A stretch of DNA of 64,000 nucleotides from Sphaerisporangium corydalis (GTDB lineage: Bacteria; Actinomycetota; Actinomycetes; Streptosporangiales; Streptosporangiaceae): NCBI RefSeq assembly GCF_025506355.1, contig NZ_JANZYP010000001.1, positions 246,979 to 310,978 of the forward strand. The letters are read 5' to 3'. Numbering within the stretch: position 1 is the stretch's first letter; each line of letters opens with the position of its first letter. Below, in pieces: positions 40,801-47,416 of this stretch. Both the position numbers and the translations under genes were made by a program. The notes beneath the pieces are model-generated. The model saw only the letters and a list, made by a program, of their open reading frames with translations, had not been told where the DNA came from and searched no databases.

Positions 40801-41144
40801 AAGCCGAGCGTGCCGGGGGTGTGGGTCTTCATGAACAGCGCCCGGCCGCGCGTCATCAGGATGCCGCCGTCGGCGTCGGAGGGGTCGCTGCCGGGGCGGC
40901 CGAGGAGCCGGTCGATCCAGAAGTCGGTGCCGGAGCTTTCGGCGTTGTAGATCGCCTGCATCATGTTGCCGGTGCTGTAGGCGACCGGCGGCGCGGGGAC
41001 GGCGGGGCCGGAGAAGGTGGGGTAGCCGATCGTCTGCGCCGCTGAGGCGTCGTGCCGGACGCTCATGAAGGTGCCGGCGACGAGGCAGAGCACCACCGTC
41101 ACCGTCAGCGATCTCGGTCTAAGTCGGGCGAACGTTGGCATCAC
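37830..41144 (-). CDS. Secreted MGH1-like glycoside hydrolase with two discoidin (F5/8C) modules
   Basis: A 1104-residue exported enzyme. A signal peptide covers about residues 1-35 (hydrophobic LTVTVVLCLVAG, end DASAA). A beta-sandwich domain follows to about 280. Then comes an (alpha/alpha)6 barrel of the MGH1/GH63-like clan (KKNYYYRWWLMRFNN, YIGEAAWRSYQ, NNGLMEYDWGALTG, KEINNFYPYSVGLMP), then a beta domain, then two carbohydrate-binding discoidin modules at about 813-955 and 962-1104. The exact family and substrate cannot be assigned. A perfect 18-base palindrome about 150 bases upstream and two LacI genes next door point to sugar-dependent repression. Confidence 0.82.
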   Translation of the reverse strand: MMPTFARLRPRSLTVTVVLCLVAGTFMSVRHDASAAQTIGYPTFSGPAVPAPPVAYSTGNMMQAIYNAESSGTDFWIDRLLGRPGSDPSDADGGILMTRGRALFMKTHTPGTLGFAGNVAYIESVGNQSAFTVAVTPGTFSEQVSQRWQAPSHFRSVHTSGSVRVEQTKFITQNNVMVANLAITNSGSAATTLQLRATSPYATSGSGSELTGSVNAFNNLTTLSTRLSGDGFTATSGGLNRSVSVAAGATVTAKVVMGFVAGEIPDSLSDYNAYKGYSNATAFATHVRAYNLWWAQNIPYFDSPEPAIKKNYYYRWWLMRFNNLDANIPGQTYQFPTSVEGALGYNNAIALTQPMHIDDLKYLRTPLYAYGDWLSVGQVSKGGRFLDNPGDPANWSNSYTQYIGEAAWRSYQIHGGQPAIAANLAKYAEGDAKGQLSFYDHDNNGLMEYDWGALTGNDADAVSFHWRSGNLDRTESAYVYSGALAAAQAYDAIGNSAKAAEMRTLATRVQNAVVNVLWNPTAKVLQHRHVATNALDPWKEINNFYPYSVGLMPNTATYREALRLFTDPAEYPVFPFYTANQKDKAAAAAAGNPGSNNFSTINSTVQFRLFSSALRNYPSSYITTEDYKKLLYWNAWAQYVGGNTQWPDANEFWANWNGSSITYRSWIHHNILGSSNWTLIEDVAGLRPRNDNKVELSPIDIGWANFAVNNIRYRNADLSIVWDNPADGVVKYPGVPQGYSIFVNGTRVATVNQLVPFVWDPSSGAVTFPGTAGTVAFSTSSPGLQAPQQVVQSDARVVDALAKAGVDLTATLTNLAQGATVSASYTGAGTSTGSAVDGFPTNEPYWGAGGSPNAQDWYEVNLGGAKTLDEVRLYFKDSRPASGTYRPPASYQIQYLNGSTWTDAASQAKTPGTPAGNYNVVRFTPVTAQRVRVLMTNASGAKTGLTEIKIYNRGGTTPPAGGGNLAPSATPSASFTSDWESVAALNDGIDPPSSNDTVNPRWGTWPNQGEQWGALTWSSAVSLNRAQVYFFDDDDGIDLPASWKLQYWNGSAYADVPGAGGYPRAADQYNTVTFTTVSTTRLRVLLQSATGLSVGLLEVKAFAP

Positions 41145-41293
41145 TTCACGTCCTCGGGGGGTGGGGACAGGGACGGAACGGGTGAAACTTTCAGCCGGCG
41201 GGCCCGGACGCGGTCCGCCCTCGTCCTGCCCACCGGCGCCTCCGGATCGTCGGGTCTGACGCGGTCAACGCCGCGTCTGAGTTCACCATCAAC

Positions 41294-41311
41294 GCCGAAA
41301 AGCTTTTCGGC
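41294..41311. promoter_or_regulatory. LacI-type operator, perfect 18-base palindrome
   Basis: GCCGAAAAGCTTTTCGGC is fully symmetric and lies in the gap between the leftward hydrolase and the rightward first LacI gene. It shares the GAAAA/TTTTC half-sites with sites before both LacI genes and before the aminopeptidase/GH36 operon. Confidence 0.72.
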
Positions 41312-41356
41312 AACGTTAAGTTTCGGTAACAGGGGTCTGGTGGGCGGGCCGGTGAT

Positions 41357-41374
41357 CGTAGAAGATCTCCTACG
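41357..41374. promoter_or_regulatory. Near-palindrome in the hydrolase/LacI intergenic region
   Basis: CGTAGAAGATCTCCTACG has a symmetric AGATCT centre and matching CGTAG/CTACG ends with one mismatched pair. It differs from the GAAAAGCTTTTC type, so a second regulator could bind here. Confidence 0.4.
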
Positions 41375-41426
41375 TAAGCTCACGATCCCGAGGTGCTCCG
41401 CACCCGCGGACACCGCGAAACGAACG

Positions 41427-41439
41427 CGAAAGGGTTTCG
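41427..41439. promoter_or_regulatory. Operator overlapping the first LacI ribosome site
   Basis: CGAAAGGGTTTCG is a symmetric site ending one base before the GTG start of the first LacI gene. It resembles the site before the second LacI gene and would allow autorepression by blocking initiation. Confidence 0.55.
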
Positions 41440-42453
41440 GTGGGTCGACGTCGCTCCGGATCGGTGACCCTCACCGACGTGGCCAGGCGGGCCGGGGTGT
41501 CGGTTGCGACGGCCTCCAAGGCGCTGAACAACCGGTCGGAGGTCGCCGAGGAGACGCGGTCGCGCGTCCGGCTCGCCGCGGCGGAGCTGTCCTTCCCGCC
41601 CGGGCGGGAGACGATCTTCGGCACCTCCCGCGTCATCGGCCTGCTCACCGACGAGCCGGGCGGGCGCCTGTCCATCCCGGTGCTGCTCGGGGTGGAGGAG
41701 TCGCTGGGCGACACGGAGACCTCGGTGGTGCTGTGCGACGCGCGCGGCGACCCCGGCCGCCGCCGGCACCACATCCGCACCCTGCTGGACAGGCGCGTCG
41801 AGGGGTTCATCGTCCTGGGCGAGGACAACGACGTGCGCCCCTCGCTGACCCGCGACATCCCGGTCCCGGTGGTGTACGTCTACGGCGAGTCCGACGACCT
41901 CGCCGACCTGTCGGTCCTCGCCGACGACGCGGAGGGCGCGCGCCTGGCCGCCGAGCATCTGCTTTCGCTGCCGCGCCGCCGCGTCGGGCACATCACCGGC
42001 CCGAAATCCTCCCGCGCCGCCCGCGACCGGGCGGCCGCCCTTCGCCGGGTGCTGGACGGGCGGGGGCTCGTGCCGGCCGGCGGTGAGCCGCTGTACGGCG
42101 AGTGGTCACGCCGGTGGGGACGGCACGCGGCACGCGACCTGCTCGCCGCCGACCCCGGCGTGGACGCGATCTTCTGCGGCAACGACCAGATCGCCGACGG
42201 CGTCTGCGAGGCCCTGGCCGGCCTCGGGCGCGCGGTCCCCGGCGACGTCGCCGTGGTGGGGTACGACAACTGGCGGACGCTCGCGGCCGACTGCCGCCCC
42301 CCGCTGACCACCGTCGACGAGGAACTCGGGCGCATGGGCGCCATCGCGATGGAGTGCCTGTCCGCAGCGCTGGACGGGCGCCCCGCCTCCGGCGTGATCC
42401 GGCATCCGGGACGTCTCGTGGTCCGCGAGTCGACCGGTCCCGCCGCGACGTGA
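41440..42453 (+). CDS. LacI family transcriptional regulator (first of a paralogous pair)
   Basis: A 337-residue sugar-responsive repressor. The helix-turn-helix with hinge is VTLTDVARRAGVSVATASKALNNRSEVAEETRSRVRLAAAEL (about residues 9-50). The periplasmic-binding-like core follows, with VSVLADDAEGARLAAEHLL-type dimer strands, GHITGPKSSRAARDRAAA, FCGNDQIADGV and VVGYDNWRTLAADCRPPLTTV. The GTG at 41440 abuts a palindrome. It is highly similar to the next gene, in particular in LLCDARGD and HHIRTLLDRRVEGFIVLGE-like segments. Target genes are probably the flanking glycosidases. Confidence 0.92.
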   Translation: MGRRRSGSVTLTDVARRAGVSVATASKALNNRSEVAEETRSRVRLAAAELSFPPGRETIFGTSRVIGLLTDEPGGRLSIPVLLGVEESLGDTETSVVLCDARGDPGRRRHHIRTLLDRRVEGFIVLGEDNDVRPSLTRDIPVPVVYVYGESDDLADLSVLADDAEGARLAAEHLLSLPRRRVGHITGPKSSRAARDRAAALRRVLDGRGLVPAGGEPLYGEWSRRWGRHAARDLLAADPGVDAIFCGNDQIADGVCEALAGLGRAVPGDVAVVGYDNWRTLAADCRPPLTTVDEELGRMGAIAMECLSAALDGRPASGVIRHPGRLVVRESTGPAAT

Positions 42454-42477
42454 CCCCCGGGCGGCCGGCCCGGACAT

Positions 42478-42490
42478 GAAAGGTTTTCGG
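42478..42490. promoter_or_regulatory. LacI-type operator copy between the two LacI genes
   Basis: GAAAGGTTTTCGG matches the GAAAAGGTTTTC pattern with one base missing in the left half. A related half-site, GGAAAAGCTTGC, occurs at 42528-42539. Both lie in the promoter region of the second LacI gene. Confidence 0.5.
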
Positions 42491-42588
42491 GGTACCGACC
42501 ACACCATACGGCCACGTCAGTCGCCCTGGAAAAGCTTGCAGCGTTCCACGTTGACGACTATCTTCGGCAGAAAAGAGGTTCGCATACA

Positions 42589-42600
42589 GAAAAGGTTTTC
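42589..42600. promoter_or_regulatory. LacI-type operator overlapping the second LacI ribosome site
   Basis: GAAAAGGTTTTC is a symmetric site ending 6 bases before the ATG at 42607 and occupying the place of a ribosome site. Its sequence is the clearest member of the local operator family. Confidence 0.62.
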
Positions 42601-42606
42601 CCTTTG

Positions 42607-43611
42607 ATGGCTCCCCCACGACCTGCCACGATCACCGATGTGGCCGCCCGCGCCGGGGTGTCCATCGCCACCGCCTCCAAGGCGCTCAACGGGCGCGGGC
42701 AGGTGCGCGCGGAGACCCGCCAGCGCGTCTTCCAGGCCGCCGAGGAGCTCTCCTTCCAGCCCAACGGCCTGGCCCGCAGCCTGCTGTCCGGCCAGACCCG
42801 CACCGTCGGCCTGCTCACCAGCGACAGCGTGGGCCGATTCGGCATCCCGGTGCTCCTCGGCGCGGAGGACGCGTTCGGCGCCGGCAAGATGGCCGTGCTG
42901 CTGTGCGACGCGCGCGGCGACGTCATCCGCGAGCAGCACCACATCCGCACCCTGCTGACCCGCCGCGTGGACGGCCTGATCGTGGTGGGCGAGAGCACCG
43001 ACGCCCGCCCGTCGATCAGCCGGGACGTGACGGTGCCGGTGGTCTACGCCTACGCGCCGTCCGACGACCCCGGCGACGTGTCGTTCGTGCCCGACGACGT
43101 GGACGGCGCCGCGCAGGCCGTCCGCCACCTGCTGACCCTCGGCCGCCGCAGGATCGCCCACGTCACCGGCCCGACGCACTACCAGGCGGCGCGCGACCGT
43201 GCCGCCGGGGTGGCCGCCGCGCTGGAGGAGGCCGGGCTTCCCCTGTCCGGAGGCCAGGTCCTGTACGGCGCCTGGTCGCAGCGCTGGGGACGGCAGGCGG
43301 CCGACGTGCTCCTGCGCGCCGACCCCGAGACCGACGCGGTCGTGTGCGGCAGCGACCAGATAGCGGCGGGCCTGGTGGAGGCCGCCCGGGAGCGCGGGCG
43401 CCGGGTGCCCGAGGACCTCGCGGTCATCGGGTACGACAACTGGGAGGTCCTGTCCACGGAGACCAGGCCCCCGCTCACCACGATGGACATGAACCTGGAG
43501 GCGCTCGGCCGCACCGCCGCCCAGCACCTGTTCGCCGCCATCGACGGCCGGGCCACCCCCGGCGTCCACCGGATGCCCTGCCGCCTGATCATCCGCGACT
43601 CCACGGTCTGA
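42607..43611 (+). CDS. LacI family transcriptional regulator (second of a paralogous pair)
   Basis: A 334-residue repressor. The DNA-binding segment is ATITDVAARAGVSIATASKALNGRGQVRAETRQRVFQAAEELSFQPN (about residues 6-52), with the usual ARSLLSGQTRTVGLL start of the core. Sugar-binding core motifs are VPDDVDGAAQAVRHLL, HVTGPTHYQAARDRAAG, VCGSDQIAAGL and VIGYDNWEVLS. ATG at 42607 is chosen; a TTG one codon earlier is possible. It converges on the alpha-galactosidase gene. Similarity to the adjacent LacI gene suggests tandem duplication followed by divergence in ligand or operator preference. Confidence 0.93.
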   Translation: MAPPRPATITDVAARAGVSIATASKALNGRGQVRAETRQRVFQAAEELSFQPNGLARSLLSGQTRTVGLLTSDSVGRFGIPVLLGAEDAFGAGKMAVLLCDARGDVIREQHHIRTLLTRRVDGLIVVGESTDARPSISRDVTVPVVYAYAPSDDPGDVSFVPDDVDGAAQAVRHLLTLGRRRIAHVTGPTHYQAARDRAAGVAAALEEAGLPLSGGQVLYGAWSQRWGRQAADVLLRADPETDAVVCGSDQIAAGLVEAARERGRRVPEDLAVIGYDNWEVLSTETRPPLTTMDMNLEALGRTAAQHLFAAIDGRATPGVHRMPCRLIIRDSTV

Positions 43612-43629
43612 GGCCGCGACTCCACGGTC
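43593..43629 (+). repeat. Short direct duplication at the second LacI gene end
   Basis: CCGCGACTCCACGGTC occurs at 43593-43608 (last codons of the gene) and again at 43614-43629, just after the stop, a 21-base period. It looks like a replication-slippage duplication without effect on the protein. Confidence 0.6.
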
Positions 43630-43648
43630 CGACGCGCGGCGTCCCCCG

Positions 43649-45730
43649 TCAGCCGTCCTGCCCGGGGGCCACGGCGTCCAGCTCGATGAGCAGGACGGAC
43701 GCCGGCTTCAGCCCGGGACCCGGCAGCCCGAGCTCCCCCAGCACCGCGCCGGTCAGGCGCACCGGCGCGGTGGTCCACTCCGGCAGCGCCGCCCCCGGGG
43801 GGAGCGGGCCGGCCGTGCGGACCTCGTAGCGGGCGGCGGGGTCCAGGCCCGGCAGCCGCAGCGGCGCGGGGCCCGAGCCGGGCCCGGAGGCGAGCCGGAC
43901 GCAGGCGAACACCGCGCGCCCCGGCGCGACCACGCCGTGGACCAGCGTCGAGGGGTCGGGGTGGTCGGCGTGCACGACCCGGCCGGCGTGCAGAAGCGGG
44001 CGCAGCCGCTTGTGCAGGGCGATCCACACCGCCAGCTCGTCCAGCTCGGCCCGGCCGGCCGAGGTCAGGTCCCACTCCACGCCCATGTGGCCGAACAGCG
44101 CGGTGGCGGCGCGGAAGGCTAGCGGCAGCGACCGCCCCGTGACGTGGTCGCGCGGCGCGCCGACGTGCGCGCCCATCAGCTCCGGGGGCACCAGCAGCCC
44201 GGTCCAGCGCTGGATGGCCTGCCGGTCGAGCGCGTCGTTGCTGTCGGAGGTCCAGACGCGGTCGGTGCGGGCCAGGATGCCGTAGTCGATCCGCGCGCCG
44301 CCCGAGGAGCACGACTCGATCTCCAGCGCGGGGTGGCGGCGGCGCAGCTCGTCGATCAGCCGGTACACCGCGAGGGTCTGCGCGTGCACGCCCGGCACGC
44401 CGTCGTGGACCGGTTCGGCGATGTCGCGGTTGTGGTCCCACTTGACGTAGTCGAGGCGGTACTCGCCCACCAGCGCGTCGAGCCGCCCGAGCAGGTGGGC
44501 GAAGACCTCGGGCCTGGCCAGGTCGAGCACCTGCTGGCGGCGCTGGAGGGGCGGCGGCCGGTCGGCGCGCGCCAGGATCCACTCGGGGTGCTCGCGGGCC
44601 AGGACGGAGTCGGGGTTGACCATCTCGGGCTCGAACCAGAGGCCGAACCGCATGCCGAGCTCCCGCACGCGGGTCGCCAGCGGGTGGAGCCCGCCGGGCC
44701 AGACGTCCTCGTCCACGTACCAGTCGCCGAGCCCGGCGTGGTCGCCGCGGCGCCCGCGGAACCAGCCGTCGTCCAGCACGAACCGCTCCACGCCCACCTC
44801 GGCCGCCCGCCCGGCCAGGGCCAGCAGCCGGTCGAGGTCGTGGTCGAAGTAGGTGGCCTCCCAGTTGTTCAGGGTCACCGGCCGGACGGGGCGGTCGCGC
44901 AGGGACCGCAGGTGGTCGTGCAGCCGCCCGGCGGCCGTGTCGAGCCCGTCCCCCGACCAGGTGAAGTACACCCACGGGGTCCGGTACGACTCCCCCTCCC
45001 CAAGGGTGATCTCCCCCGGTTCCAGGAGCTCGCCCGCGGCGAGCAGTGTGGCGCCCTCGGGGACGCGTTCGGCGTAGTGGACGTGGCCGCCGGACCAGCC
45101 GGCGTGCGCCGCCCACACCTCCCCGTGCCGGAACCCGAACCCGGGGGTGCCCGCGACCAGCAGCCCCGTGCCGTCGTGCCCGGTGCGCCCGCGCCGGTTC
45201 TCCCGCGCCCAGACGCCGTCACCGAGCGCCCTGCGCTGCGGGGACTTCTCCAGCGCCCAGCGCCCGGTGAAGTCCAGGATCTCCCCCGCCCGCGCGGGCA
45301 GCGGCACCGCGCACGTCAGGCCGTCCAGCCGGTACGGCGAGGCCGACGCGCCGGTCAGCTCGTGGCGCATCATGACCACGCCGTGGGGGTCCATGACCAG
45401 CTCGCTCACCAGCCGCAGCCCGGCCCGCTCGTCGGCGGCGGCCGTCCGCACCCGGCCGCCCCGGCCCGCCTCGGCCTCGACCTCGGGCGGGCCGTCGCGG
45501 GTCCACCGCACCGGCCAGTGCTCGCCGGGGCGCCCGCCGGCCAGGCCGGGCCTGCCGTACCAGCCGTCCCCCTGCGCGGGCAGCAGTGCGGGCGCGGGGA
45601 GGAGCGGGGCCAGGACGGGGCCGGTGACCGGGCCGAGGTCGGCCCCGAAGTGGCGCACGACCGGCAGGCCGGGTCCGGTGGCGTCCAGGACGAGGCAGGT
45701 GCCCGCGGCGGACAGCACGACAGGGGACAA
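43649..45730 (-). CDS. Alpha-galactosidase (GH36)
   Basis: A 693-residue enzyme hydrolysing terminal alpha-galactosides. The N-terminal beta-supersandwich is followed by a TIM barrel: RFVLDDGWFRGRRGDHAGLGDW, FGLWFEPEMVNPDS, nucleophile Asp in LDYVKWDHNRD (about residue 430) and acid/base Asp in RVWTSDSNDALDR (about 495), with the GH36 signature ESCSSGGARIDYGIL between them. No signal peptide is evident, so it is probably cytoplasmic and acts on imported oligosaccharides. The TTG at 45730 with GAGGAG 6 bases upstream is preferred; a start at 45766 would add 12 residues. It follows the aminopeptidase by 51 bases. Confidence 0.93.
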   Translation of the reverse strand: MSPVVLSAAGTCLVLDATGPGLPVVRHFGADLGPVTGPVLAPLLPAPALLPAQGDGWYGRPGLAGGRPGEHWPVRWTRDGPPEVEAEAGRGGRVRTAAADERAGLRLVSELVMDPHGVVMMRHELTGASASPYRLDGLTCAVPLPARAGEILDFTGRWALEKSPQRRALGDGVWARENRRGRTGHDGTGLLVAGTPGFGFRHGEVWAAHAGWSGGHVHYAERVPEGATLLAAGELLEPGEITLGEGESYRTPWVYFTWSGDGLDTAAGRLHDHLRSLRDRPVRPVTLNNWEATYFDHDLDRLLALAGRAAEVGVERFVLDDGWFRGRRGDHAGLGDWYVDEDVWPGGLHPLATRVRELGMRFGLWFEPEMVNPDSVLAREHPEWILARADRPPPLQRRQQVLDLARPEVFAHLLGRLDALVGEYRLDYVKWDHNRDIAEPVHDGVPGVHAQTLAVYRLIDELRRRHPALEIESCSSGGARIDYGILARTDRVWTSDSNDALDRQAIQRWTGLLVPPELMGAHVGAPRDHVTGRSLPLAFRAATALFGHMGVEWDLTSAGRAELDELAVWIALHKRLRPLLHAGRVVHADHPDPSTLVHGVVAPGRAVFACVRLASGPGSGPAPLRLPGLDPAARYEVRTAGPLPPGAALPEWTTAPVRLTGAVLGELGLPGPGLKPASVLLIELDAVAPGQDG

Positions 45731-45781
45731 ACGGGTCTCCTCACACTCGCGGGCGGCGGGCCACACTCGGGGGGCGGGAGG

Positions 45782-47161
45782 CTATCCGGCCCACCCTCCG
45801 TTCGTTTCGCGCATGAGCTCGGTCAGGTGGGGGAAGACACGGTCGCCGGCCACGCCGTCGTGCTCGAACTCGTTGGTCACCCAGGCCTGGGTGTTGCCGA
45901 CCCGGGCGGCCGTCGCGAGCTGCAGGCCGGCGTCGACGTACATGTCGTCGTAGTAGACCGCGGCCACCACCGGGACCTCGTTGGCCGCCAGCCGGTCCGG
46001 GTCGTACAGCGGCGGCCAGTCACGCCCGGCGAGCCGTTCCATCGCCGGGCGGAACGGCCGCAGCTCGCGGATCTCCTCGAACATCCACGGGTAGATCATC
46101 TCCCCGGTGAACAGCAGCGGCCTGGCGTCCGGGGCGAACCCCGGGTGCCGGGCCCGCTCCCGTTCCGCCGCCTCCCACGAGCCGCGCCCGTAGACGGACT
46201 CCTGCAACGCGGCGAACAGCGGGTCGTCGGCGCGGCAGGAGCGGGCGAGCACCTGGTACAGGAACGAGGAGGTCGGCTCCCCGCCGTCCAGGGCCTCGTC
46301 CAGCAGCCAGTGCATGCGCTCGTACCCGGGCTTCATCCCGAAGTCGAGGCCGAGGGACTGGAAGCGGCGCACGGTGAGCACGTCCCCGTCGGGCAGCAGG
46401 ACCTCGCCACCGGCCAGCCGGTCGGCGACGCGCGCGGCCGTCTCGGTGTGCTGGGGGTAGCGGCGGTAGAACGCGGCGTTCTTGGCGGCGACGCGCGGAT
46501 AGGTGCGCCGGTACACCTCGGCCGCGTCGGGTTCTAGGGCGGGCAGCCCGCCGGTGACGTAGCACTCGGTGAGCCCTTCCGGGGCGCGGGACAGGTACGT
46601 CATGGTGATGAACCCGCCGTAGCTCTGCCCGAGCGTCGCCCAGCGCCGCCCCTGGAAGACCGACTTCCGCAGGTGCTCGGCGTCGGCCACGATCGAGTCG
46701 GCGCGGAAGAGCGCCAGGTGGCCGGCGGCGCTGTCCGGGTCGTCGAACGCGGCCATCCGCCGGCCGTCGAGGCGGGTGCTGCGCCCGGTGCCGCGCTGGT
46801 CGAGCAGGACGACCCGGTGGGTGCGCAGGGCGTGGCCGATCCATCCCTCCGGCCCCAGCGGGCGCGGGCCCTTGCCGCCGGGGCCGCCCTGCAGGAACAG
46901 CAGGCACGGCAGGTCCTCGTCCTGGCGCGCGGGATCGACCAGCTCACGGGCGAAGATGGAGATCGTCTCGCCGGGGTGCGCCCAGTCGAGCGGAACGTCG
47001 AGTGTGTGCTCGCGCACGTGGATGCCGGGAATGGTGTATTTCAGCGGTCTGCCGTCCTGTTCGCGATCGGCGGCGCCGGACGTCTCCGATGCCGGTGAGG
47101 GTGGTTCCCGTCGAGGCAGTATCGCCGCAAGGGGCGGGCCGGCGCGATGTGGCGCGGCCAT
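45782..47161 (-). CDS. Prolyl aminopeptidase (proline iminopeptidase), S33 alpha/beta hydrolase
   Basis: A protein of up to 459 residues that removes N-terminal proline (or a similar residue) from peptides. After a poorly conserved N-terminus, homology starts at KYTIPGIHVREHTLDVPLDWAHPG. LFLQGGPGGKGPRP is the oxyanion HGGPG-like motif, LLDQRGTGRST follows, and the nucleophile is Ser in ATLGQSYGGFITM; His lies in NEFEHDG near the end. The ATG at 47161 is given, but relatives begin at the KYTIPG position, so about 40 residues may be excess. It is upstream of and co-directional with GH36, with a LacI-type operator 27 bases before the start. An amidase-independent role in glycopeptide turnover is inferred. 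Confidence 0.86.
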   Translation of the reverse strand: MAAPHRAGPPLAAILPRREPPSPASETSGAADREQDGRPLKYTIPGIHVREHTLDVPLDWAHPGETISIFARELVDPARQDEDLPCLLFLQGGPGGKGPRPLGPEGWIGHALRTHRVVLLDQRGTGRSTRLDGRRMAAFDDPDSAAGHLALFRADSIVADAEHLRKSVFQGRRWATLGQSYGGFITMTYLSRAPEGLTECYVTGGLPALEPDAAEVYRRTYPRVAAKNAAFYRRYPQHTETAARVADRLAGGEVLLPDGDVLTVRRFQSLGLDFGMKPGYERMHWLLDEALDGGEPTSSFLYQVLARSCRADDPLFAALQESVYGRGSWEAAERERARHPGFAPDARPLLFTGEMIYPWMFEEIRELRPFRPAMERLAGRDWPPLYDPDRLAANEVPVVAAVYYDDMYVDAGLQLATAARVGNTQAWVTNEFEHDGVAGDRVFPHLTELMRETNGGWAG

Positions 47162-47187
47162 CGGCCACGGCCGTCACCGAAAGCTGC

Positions 47188-47199
47188 GAAAACCTTTTA
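47188..47199. promoter_or_regulatory. LacI-type operator before the aminopeptidase/GH36 operon
   Basis: Read on the minus strand, TAAAAGGTTTTC matches 11 of 12 bases of the site before the second LacI gene. It lies 27-38 bases upstream of the aminopeptidase ATG, next to a TATCTAGATA palindrome at 47198-47207. Confidence 0.6.
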
Positions 47200-47358
47200 T
47201 CTAGATATCACGCCGTCTCACCTGCGGTGATGAAATATGCGGTGATTGCCGGTGAAAACTGGGCCTTGACGGGTTAGTCGTTTTCGCCAAAACTCGGGCC
47301 CAGCCGAAGGTGAACGCCATGTCACGCCGAGCGCACCGGCCCCCGTCGGCCCTGTTGG

Positions 47359-47372
47359 TGTTAGCGCTAACA
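47359..47372. promoter_or_regulatory. LacI-type operator before GH43, different consensus
   Basis: TGTTAGCGCTAACA is a perfect 14-base palindrome 45 bases upstream of the GH43 ATG. It is the classic actinomycete LacI-family operator with a central CG step and differs clearly from the GAAAAGGTTTTC sites. Confidence 0.75.
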
Positions 47373-47416
47373 TCCCCCACCGTCACAGCGGGCACCCCAC
47401 CTCAAGGAGTGGTTCC

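Noticed and set aside
37689..41045. A very long rightward open frame antisense to the large hydrolase
   Set aside because: It is a by-product of GC-rich codon use; its translation is Val/Gly/Arg-rich, has no homology, and the opposite strand has a signal peptide, domains and a terminator.
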